Origin: Bacillota bacterium
GTDB taxonomy: Bacteria; Bacillota; Clostridia; Lutisporales; Lutisporaceae
Direction of reading: 5' to 3'
NCBI GenBank assembly: GCA_023230985.1
Contig: JALNWH010000050.1
Span: forward strand, 1-12,974
DNA: 12,974 bases
Part shown: piece by piece, positions 7,854-12,974 of the stretch
Position numbering within the stretch: the first letter of the stretch is position 1
Layout of the letters: every line of letters begins with the position of its first letter
Made by a program: the position numbers and the translations under genes
Notes under the pieces: generated by a model
What the model saw: the letters and a program-made list of their open reading frames with translations, nothing else
Told to the model about the DNA's origin: nothing
Databases searched by the model: none

Positions 7854-7986
7854 GCCTAACAGTCTGTATGCTTATTCCAGGCGAAATCAAAATTATCCCC
7901 GATATGGAAATGGAGACAGTTAGTGACAAGCCCTCTCTGTGCCATGATTTCGCTTATCTTCCATTTCGCTGACAGACTTTAAGCCT
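7854..7986 (+). other. Unidentified inverted-repeat segment between the two 51-bp repeats; possible structured RNA or MITE core
   Basis: By eye this stretch is richer in GC than the surrounding intergenic DNA. It carries nested complementary arms: AGTCTGT (7861-7867) with ACAGACT (7972-7978), extended outward by CTAA/TTAAG, and GCGAAATCA (7881-7889) with TGATTTCGC (7945-7953). GCGAAAT can also pair with a second ATTTCGC (7963-7969), and GAAATGGA (7907-7914) is complementary to TCCATTTC (7960-7967). The last pairing crosses the second one, so it would be a pseudoknot or an alternative fold. No frame longer than about 35 codons runs through it on either strand in what I read. I do not recognise it as tmRNA, RNase P, 6S, SRP RNA or a known riboswitch. 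It could be RNA, a small non-autonomous mobile element, or a worn remnant; the strand is not decided. Confidence 0.35.
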
Positions 7987-8021
7987 TTCCACAACGTAAT
8001 CTTTAGCAAATATTAATAATC

Positions 8022-8072
8022 TTTCCGCCTCAATCGTAATTATGGATTAGATTACTATATTTACTACGATTA
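8022..8072 (+). repeat. 51-bp direct repeat, copy B
   Basis: This is the second copy of the element at 7792-7842, in the same orientation. Its inner arms are AATCGTA (8032-8038) and TACGATT (8065-8071). A shorter relative of the repeat's left end, TTTCC...CAACGTAATC, may be present at 7986-8002. The copy ends about 70 bases before the ctsR -35 box, so it lies outside the core promoter. Confidence 0.85.
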
Positions 8073-8141
8073 TGTATCAAGGAGTAATATAGGTGAACAG
8101 TAATTATTTTTAATTTAACTAATTAATAGTAAATTAAATGC

Positions 8142-8170
8142 TTGTATTATGCTTTAAAGTGAATTATAAT
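8142..8170 (+). promoter_or_regulatory. SigA-type promoter of the ctsR-mcsA-mcsB-clpC operon
   Basis: TTGTAT (8142-8147), a 17-base spacer and a perfect TATAAT (8165-8170). The start site would be near 8177, immediately before the CtsR operator, so a bound repressor would block RNA polymerase. Confidence 0.85.
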
Positions 8171-8179
8171 AATATTTAA

Positions 8180-8202
8180 GGTCAAGGAAAGTCAAAGTCA
8201 GA
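8180..8202 (+). promoter_or_regulatory. CtsR operator
   Basis: GGTCAAG-GAA-AGTCAAA (8180-8196) fits the CtsR heptad direct repeat RGTCAAA-NAN-RGTCAAA, with one mismatch at the last base of the first heptad. A partial third heptad, AGTCAGA (8196-8202), overlaps the second by one base. The site covers the start of the transcript, and the next gene encodes CtsR itself, so this is an autoregulatory operator. Confidence 0.93.
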
Positions 8203-8215
8203 AAGAGGGATTTGA

Positions 8216-8674
8216 ATGTCAAGAATAAGCGATATAATAGAAGAATTTATTAATGAGCTAATAGAAGATGCAGAGGGCACCATTGAATTTGGTAGAAATG
8301 ACCTAGCTAGTCAGTTCAATTGCGCACCTTCGCAGATAAATTATGTTTTGACTACAAGATTTACATCCGAAAGAGGATATTGCATTGAATCAAGAAGAGG
8401 CGGGGGAGGATATATCAAGATATCAAAGATTGATATTGATAAAAATGATTATCTTAAAAGCATTTTATCGAATGAGTTAGGAGATAATCTAAATAAAGAA
8501 AGCGCTTTTCGCTTTATAGAGTCTATGTATAAAGAAGACTTAATTGATGAAAGGATTATGAAAATTATTAAATCAGCTGTTGATGATAGCACTCTTTCAC
8601 TTGTACCAAGACCTTTAAGAGATGCTATTAGGACTGAAATTTTTAAAGCAATGATAGTATCATCTTTAATATGA
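8216..8674 (+). CDS. ctsR: Transcriptional repressor of class III stress genes CtsR
   Basis: This dimeric repressor of clp heat-shock genes is 152 residues long, close to the usual size. The N-terminal winged helix-turn-helix covers about residues 1-70, with GRNDLASQFNCAPSQINYVL as the recognition region. The wing carries RRGGGGYI (60-67), the glycine-rich hairpin that enters the minor groove and acts as the heat sensor in the Geobacillus/Bacillus protein; its arginine is also the known target of McsB. The C-terminal half is helical and matches the dimerisation and Clp-interaction domain. AGAGGGA at 8204-8210 is five bases before the ATG. It is the first gene of the operon, directly behind its own operator, and mcsA follows after 24 bases. 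Confidence 0.96.
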   Translation: MSRISDIIEEFINELIEDAEGTIEFGRNDLASQFNCAPSQINYVLTTRFTSERGYCIESRRGGGGYIKISKIDIDKNDYLKSILSNELGDNLNKESAFRFIESMYKEDLIDERIMKIIKSAVDDSTLSLVPRPLRDAIRTEIFKAMIVSSLI

Positions 8675-8698
8675 TATCTATAAGAGAGGAGGCTCATT

Positions 8699-9217
8699 AT
8701 GATATGTGATAATTGTGGTAAAAGAGTTGCCACTGTTCATATTACAAAAATAGAAAATGGTAAAAAGACCGATTTTCATTTATGCGAACAGTGTGCAATA
8801 TCGGAAAATACCATTTCTATAAATACTAGCTTTTCCATAAGCGATTTGTTAACGGGGATATTGAATAATACGGAATATTTTCCTCTAAAATTTGATTTTC
8901 AGGAGGAACTGAAATGTCCCGTTTGCGGTTTGAGTTATAATCGTTTTAGAGAAACAGGGAGGTTTGGATGCAGTAATTGTTACAAGACTTTTGGTGATAG
9001 ACTGAATCCACTGTTTAGGAGGCTGCATGGTAATATTAACCACCTTGGGAAAATTCCTGTCAGAACGGGTGGGAAAATGAAAAAGGTAAGGGAAATTGAG
9101 AAATTGAAAGCTGCACTAAATTTTGCCGTCAAGAATGAAGAGTATGAAAAAGCCGCAGAAATAAGGGATAGAATTAAAGAGTTGGATAGAATAAGTAAAG
9201 GGGAGGAGAATAAGTGA
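8699..9217 (+). CDS. mcsA: McsA, zinc-binding activator of the McsB arginine kinase
   Basis: A 172-residue protein with four CxxC pairs: C3/C6, C29/C32, C73/C76 and C91/C94, forming two zinc modules. A UVR domain follows at about 130-165 (KVREIEKLKAAL...YEKAAEIRDRIKEL). McsA binds and stimulates McsB and takes part in control of CtsR and delivery to ClpC. The UVR segment resembles that in the ClpC middle domain encoded two genes downstream. A strong AGAGGAGG precedes the ATG. The stop codon TGA overlaps the GTG start of mcsB, which suggests coupled translation of two partners that act as a complex. Confidence 0.95.
   Translation: MICDNCGKRVATVHITKIENGKKTDFHLCEQCAISENTISINTSFSISDLLTGILNNTEYFPLKFDFQEELKCPVCGLSYNRFRETGRFGCSNCYKTFGDRLNPLFRRLHGNINHLGKIPVRTGGKMKKVREIEKLKAALNFAVKNEEYEKAAEIRDRIKELDRISKGEENK
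9201..9208 (+). promoter_or_regulatory. Ribosome binding site for the GTG start of mcsB, inside mcsA
   Basis: GGGAGGAG lies within the last codons of mcsA, with the GGAGG core seven bases before GTG (9214). No ATG or TTG near this site gives a better start. Confidence 0.8.
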
Positions 9218-10224
9218 AAGGATGGATAACGGAAAAAGGCCCATTAAATGAGATAGTTTTGAGTAGTAGAGTTAGAATAGCGAGAAATTTAAAGAATACT
9301 CCATTTCCTACTTATTTAAATAAAGAACAATCCGCTGAAATCATAAAAATGATTGAAAACACATTCATTGATTTTCCGGGTATTGAATATAAGTTTCAAA
9401 ATATGAATGAAATAGAAGGCCAAGAAAAACAAATTTTAGTTGAAAAGCATTTGATAAGCCCTGAACTTGCAAAAAGTAATAAAGGAGCAGCGATTATAAG
9501 AGAAGATGAGTTCGTAAGTATAATGATTAATGAAGAGGATCATATTAGAATCCAAACAATTCTTCCGGGACTTCAAATAAATAAAGCGTGGCATATGGCT
9601 GACGAAATTGATAATAATTTGGAACGTAATCTTGACTTTGCTTATGATGAAAAGCTTGGCTACCTGACTTGTTGTCCCACTAATGTAGGCACAGGTCTGA
9701 GAGCATCTACAATGGTACATTTGCCGGCCTTGAATTTAACAGGTAATATAGGAAAGATATTGCAAACTGTAACTAAAATCGGGTTAACAATAAGGGGCTT
9801 ATATGGTGAAGGAACAGAGATTTTAGGGAACCTATTCCAGATTTCCAATCAAGTGACATTAGGCCCGGCAGAAGAAGAAATCACGGATAATACAAATGGT
9901 GTGACAAACCAAATTGTTGAAAAAGAAAGAGAAGCAAGGAATATTTTACTAAATACAGGAAGAGTTCATTTAGAAGATAAGATTTGGCGGTCTTGGGGTA
10001 TTTTAAAAAATGCTAAAATCATTTCCAGTCAAGAAAGTATGAATCTATTATCTGATTTAAGATTAGGCATAGATTTGAATATTATAAGAGGATTATCAGT
10101 TTCAACACTGAATGAAATTATGATTGAAGCACAACCTGCAAATATTAATAAATATGCCAATAAAGAATTATCACCTGAGGATAGAGATATTCTTAGAGCA
10201 CAGATTATTAAAAATAAACTATAA
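9214..10224 (+). CDS. mcsB: Protein arginine kinase McsB
   Basis: McsB phosphorylates arginines in CtsR and damaged proteins; phosphoarginine serves as a degradation signal for ClpC-ClpP. The fold is that of phosphagen kinases. Visible motifs are SSRVRIARNL (17-26) of the nucleotide site, the catalytic-loop region LTCCPTNVGTGLRAS (151-165) with the conserved cysteine at C153 or C154, and GEGTEILGNLFQISNQ (198-213). RDILRA (324-329) near the end fits the RDxxRA phosphoarginine-binding motif that sets McsB apart from metabolite kinases. At 336 residues it is somewhat shorter than the Bacillus protein, yet all motifs are present, so it should be active. It starts with GTG inside the mcsA stop and is followed by clpC after 24 bases. 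Confidence 0.95.
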   Translation: MKGWITEKGPLNEIVLSSRVRIARNLKNTPFPTYLNKEQSAEIIKMIENTFIDFPGIEYKFQNMNEIEGQEKQILVEKHLISPELAKSNKGAAIIREDEFVSIMINEEDHIRIQTILPGLQINKAWHMADEIDNNLERNLDFAYDEKLGYLTCCPTNVGTGLRASTMVHLPALNLTGNIGKILQTVTKIGLTIRGLYGEGTEILGNLFQISNQVTLGPAEEEITDNTNGVTNQIVEKEREARNILLNTGRVHLEDKIWRSWGILKNAKIISSQESMNLLSDLRLGIDLNIIRGLSVSTLNEIMIEAQPANINKYANKELSPEDRDILRAQIIKNKL

Positions 10225-10248
10225 CTTATAAAGAATAGGAGGAAGCTT

Positions 10249-12699
10249 ATGGGTATCTTTGATAGATTTACTGAAAAAGCGCAAAAAGTTTTAATGCTGG
10301 CACAGGAAGAAGCCTTAAAACTTAAGCATAATTATATTGGAACAGAGCATATACTATTGGGTTTACTAAAAGAAGGAGAAGGGGTAGCTGCACAAATACT
10401 TGCAAGCAAGGGTGCAGATATAGAAGATATAAGAAAAAAAGTTATCAATGCCGTTGGAGTAGGAAAAGAACCTGTCAAACAGGTAATCGGATATACAGCG
10501 AGAACAAAAAATGTTATAGAAACCAGTGTAAATGAAGCAAGGACCTTAGGCCATAACTATGTAGGGACTGAGCACCTGCTGTTGGCTTTGCTAAGAGAGC
10601 GAGATGGCATTGCCGCACAAATTTTAAAAGTAATAGGTATTAGTTTTGATAATACCCAAAGTGATATCGTAAAAAAAATAGGTGCTGATGATAACAAAAA
10701 TATCGGCCAAGGAAAACAAAATGAAGAAAGTAAGAAAACACCGAATCTAGATAAATACGGTCGTGACTTAACGGAATTAGCCACAGAAGGCAAACTGGAT
10801 CCTATTATAGGCAGGGATAAGGAGACACAAAGAGTTATACAGATTTTAAGTAGAAGAACAAAGAATAATCCGGTACTAATAGGCGATCCCGGAGTAGGTA
10901 AAACTGCTATAGCAGAAGGATTGGCACAGAAAATTGGTGAAGGAAATGTTCCTGAAATATTAAAGGATAAGAGGGTTGTGACTTTAGATTTGTCTTCAAT
11001 GATAGCCGGTTCAAAATATAGAGGAGAATTTGAAGAAAGATTAAAAAATGTAATGAATGAGATTAGAGAAGATAAAAATATAATACTATTCATTGATGAA
11101 ATGCATACGATAATAGGTGCGGGGGCAGCAGAGGGGGCAATAGATGCCTCGAATATTTTAAAACCTGCATTAGCCAGGGGTGAAATACAGACTATAGGCG
11201 CCACAACCATAGATGAATATAGAAAATACGTAGAAAAAGATGCAGCATTGGAAAGAAGATTCCAACCTGTTATGGTAGAAGAACCTTCTAAAGAAGAAAC
11301 TTTCCTAATATTACAAGGCTTAAGAGATAAATATGAGGCCCATCATAAAGTAAAAATTACTGATGAGTCATTAAAGGCTGCTGTCGAATTATCAGATAGA
11401 TATATAACTGACAGGTTTTTACCTGATAAGGCAATTGACCTAATAGATGAAGCCGCATCCAGAGTAAGGATTATGACGTTTACAGCACCACCCAATGTAA
11501 AAAAATTGGAAGAAGAAATATTGTCACTGAGCAAGGAAAAGGAAGAAGCAATCAATTGCCAAAACTTCGAAAAGGCTGCTGATATAAGAGATAAGGAACA
11601 GGAACTAAAGAAAGAATTAGAAAATGTAAAAAAAGAATGGAATGAAAAATCAAATCAGCAAGAACCCATAGTGGGCGAAGAAGAAATTGCACATATTGCT
11701 TCTGATTGGACGGGGATTCCGGTTACAAGGCTTGCAGAAGAGGAATCTCAAAGGCTGATAAATCTGGAAGAAATATTGCATAATAGAGTTGTGGGACAGG
11801 ATGAAGCTGTCAGTGTAATATCTAAGGCAATAAAAAGAGCTCGTGTAGGTTTGAAGGATCCGAAAAGACCCGTTGGTTCATTTATTTTTCTTGGCCCCAC
11901 CGGTGTAGGAAAAACTGAATTATCAAGAGCACTGGCGGAAGTCTTATTTGGTGATGAAGAAGCAATGGCCAGAGTCGATATGTCAGAGTATATGGAAAAA
12001 CATACGGTATCAAAATTAATCGGATCGCCTCCCGGTTATGTAGGTTATGATGAAGGTGGCCAGCTTACAGAGCAAGTTAGAAGAAAACCTTATTCCGTGA
12101 TACTCTTCGATGAGATAGAAAAAGCTCATCCGGATGTATTTAATATATTATTGCAAATATTAGAAGATGGAAGACTCACCGATGGTAAGGGCAGAACTGT
12201 AGATTTTAAAAACACGGTAATAATAATGACATCAAACGTCGGCGCCAGTACAATAAAGGGACAAAAAGTCATGGGCTTTACTACGGCAAAAGATGAAAAG
12301 GAAAAAGCTTATGAGCGGATGAAAGACAATCTTTTAGATGAATTAAGAAAATCTTTTAAACCTGAATTTATTAATAGAATTGACGATGTAATAGTATTTC
12401 ATGAACTTGAAAAAGAACACTTAAAGGGGATAGTAGATTTGATGCTTAAAGAATTATCAAAAAGGATTGAGGAATTAAGCATAAAGATTAAAGTAACAGA
12501 TGATACAAAAGATTTATTAATACAAAAAGGATTTGATCCCCTTTATGGTGCCAGACCTTTGCGAAGAGCAATTCAAAAAATGATAGAAGATAAACTATCC
12601 GAGGAATTATTAGCCGGTAATGTAAAAGCCGGTGATGAAGTACTTGTTGATTCTGACGGAGAAGAATTAATATTTAAAAAAACGGTTATAGAACATTAA
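10249..12699 (+). CDS. clpC: ATP-dependent Clp protease ATP-binding subunit ClpC
   Basis: This hexameric AAA+ unfoldase feeds substrates into ClpP. The 816 residues are full length. Two Clp-N repeats lie at about 5-66 and 82-145 (each with a GTEHxLLxLL motif). D1 has Walker A GDPGVGKT (212-219), Walker B D283/E284 and arginine-finger candidates R336/R337. A middle domain with a UVR-like segment (about 428-465, NFEKAADIRDKEQEL) is the contact site for adaptors. D2 has Walker A GPTGVGKT (549-556), Walker B D621/E622 and GSPPGYVGYDEGG. The ClpP-binding loop reads VMGF (674-677), where [LIV]GF is common. AGGAGG at 10237-10242 precedes the ATG. It is the last gene of the CtsR operon, controlled by the operator in front of ctsR; no internal operator is visible. 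Confidence 0.97.
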   Translation: MGIFDRFTEKAQKVLMLAQEEALKLKHNYIGTEHILLGLLKEGEGVAAQILASKGADIEDIRKKVINAVGVGKEPVKQVIGYTARTKNVIETSVNEARTLGHNYVGTEHLLLALLRERDGIAAQILKVIGISFDNTQSDIVKKIGADDNKNIGQGKQNEESKKTPNLDKYGRDLTELATEGKLDPIIGRDKETQRVIQILSRRTKNNPVLIGDPGVGKTAIAEGLAQKIGEGNVPEILKDKRVVTLDLSSMIAGSKYRGEFEERLKNVMNEIREDKNIILFIDEMHTIIGAGAAEGAIDASNILKPALARGEIQTIGATTIDEYRKYVEKDAALERRFQPVMVEEPSKEETFLILQGLRDKYEAHHKVKITDESLKAAVELSDRYITDRFLPDKAIDLIDEAASRVRIMTFTAPPNVKKLEEEILSLSKEKEEAINCQNFEKAADIRDKEQELKKELENVKKEWNEKSNQQEPIVGEEEIAHIASDWTGIPVTRLAEEESQRLINLEEILHNRVVGQDEAVSVISKAIKRARVGLKDPKRPVGSFIFLGPTGVGKTELSRALAEVLFGDEEAMARVDMSEYMEKHTVSKLIGSPPGYVGYDEGGQLTEQVRRKPYSVILFDEIEKAHPDVFNILLQILEDGRLTDGKGRTVDFKNTVIIMTSNVGASTIKGQKVMGFTTAKDEKEKAYERMKDNLLDELRKSFKPEFINRIDDVIVFHELEKEHLKGIVDLMLKELSKRIEELSIKIKVTDDTKDLLIQKGFDPLYGARPLRRAIQKMIEDKLSEELLAGNVKAGDEVLVDSDGEELIFKKTVIEH

Positions 12700-12703
12700 G
12701 GAT

Positions 12704-12778
12704 AAAGCAAATAAAAGCTAAGCAGTTGTCTCTAGTTTCATAGCAATAGTATGGCAACTGCATGGCTGTTTGCTTTTT
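12704..12778 (+). terminator. Terminator of the ctsR operon
   Basis: AAAGCAAA (12704-12711) pairs with TTTGCTTT (12769-12776), and GCAGTTG (12722-12728) with CAACTGC (12755-12761), with AGC/GCT between them, around a 26-base loop. The stem runs into TTTTT. The hairpin is unusually long and starts five bases after the clpC stop. It suggests the operon ends here and does not continue into radA or disA. Confidence 0.75.
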
Positions 12779-12787
12779 AGCCATCAA

Positions 12788-12853
12788 AAAGTTGCCCAGC
12801 CATTGTTCAGCAACTGCTCGGTTATTATGTGGCAATCGCCCGGTTATCATTAA
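12788..12853 (+). repeat. Three degenerate 22-bp tandem units
   Basis: Units at 12788-12809, 12810-12831 and 12832-12853 share the core GCYCRGYYAT at the same place in each. Units two and three match at about 15 of their first 19 bases. A related stretch (GCAACTGCATGGCTGTTTGC) forms part of the preceding terminator stem. A 22-base period does not keep a reading frame, so a coding repeat is unlikely. Confidence 0.45.
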
Positions 12854-12974
12854 AAGACCAGCTAATTAAAGTCAAGGGTTTTTAAAAAATAATTTTGAAA
12901 GATTTATTGGGTGGTTCCTGCAAAAGAGAATAAAAAAGGGCACAACCAAAAAGCCACCTAAAGACAAAACTTAA
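12854..12974. other. Unassigned tail of the window
   Basis: I see no supported gene here. GGTGG near 12911 can pair with CCACC near 12955, around A-rich sequence, and might be part of a terminator or an element end that continues outside the window. No convincing promoter or start codon for a plus-strand gene is visible. Confidence 0.3.

Noticed and set aside
7792..8072. CRISPR array
   Set aside because: There are only two repeat copies, of 51 bp, with a 179-bp interval that has its own inverted repeats, and no cas genes are near.
8079..8113. AAGGAG followed by a six-codon GTG reading frame (8093-8113) upstream of the ctsR promoter
   Set aside because: It lies before the mapped promoter boxes and has no evident transcript. 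Such short frames are expected by chance in AT-rich DNA.
10557..11210. Long open frame on the minus strand opposite clpC (217 codons)
   Set aside because: It is antisense to the conserved ClpC N and D1 domains, with a Ser/Pro/Ile-rich translation and no domain; the plus-strand gene explains the sequence.
12870..12876. AGTCAAG after clpC, resembling a CtsR half-site
   Set aside because: It is a single heptad without a partner and without a promoter next to it.
12882..12974. Minus-strand open frame of 30 codons running in from the window end
   Set aside because: It is short, hydrophobic and AT-driven with no recognisable motif; it could be a gene tail from outside but cannot be supported here.

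Overview
The window reads as a stretch of chromosome from an anaerobic, AT-rich Gram-positive bacterium of the Clostridia/Tissierellia type. The evidence is an AT-rich base composition with strong purine-rich ribosome binding sites, an adenosylcobalamin-type (class II) ribonucleotide reductase, pyruvate:ferredoxin oxidoreductase as a stand-alone gene with a consensus promoter, and the Firmicute heat-shock operon ctsR-mcsA-mcsB-clpC. The genus cannot be fixed from the sequence alone.

Layout. Positions 2-388 hold the 3' end of a class II ribonucleotide reductase (nrdJ), followed by a heptanucleotide tandem repeat and a hairpin terminator. A textbook SigA-type promoter (488-516) drives nifJ (565-4098). 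nifJ ends at a perfect 28-nt palindrome that also lies directly behind the convergent minus-strand aminotransferase gene (4136-5380), so one bidirectional terminator appears to serve both. The 255-bp gap 5381-5635 carries divergent promoters: a good one for the aminotransferase and a plausible one for an EF-G-like GTPase (5636-7711), which ends in a 34-nt perfect palindrome acting as terminator. The 504-bp gap 7712-8215 has no gene. It holds two 51-bp direct repeats (92% identical) bracketing a higher-GC segment with long inverted repeats, an unidentified repeat element or structured RNA. It ends with the ctsR promoter and a clear CtsR operator. The stress operon follows: ctsR (8216-8674), mcsA (8699-9217), mcsB (9214-10224, GTG start overlapping the mcsA stop) and clpC (10249-12699), closed by a long hairpin terminator. 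The last ~195 bases hold degenerate 22-nt repeats and no gene I can support.

How the genes work together. CtsR represses its own operon. McsA and McsB form the arginine-kinase module that inactivates CtsR and marks damaged proteins. ClpC unfolds these for ClpP. NifJ links pyruvate to acetyl-CoA and reduced ferredoxin, the central energy reaction of such anaerobes. NrdJ supplies deoxyribonucleotides. The EF-G-like protein and the aminotransferase are separate transcription units with no evident functional tie to their neighbours.

Most of the window is ordinary housekeeping sequence. The least explained part is the repeat/inverted-repeat element at 7792-8072; no new multi-gene system is visible.
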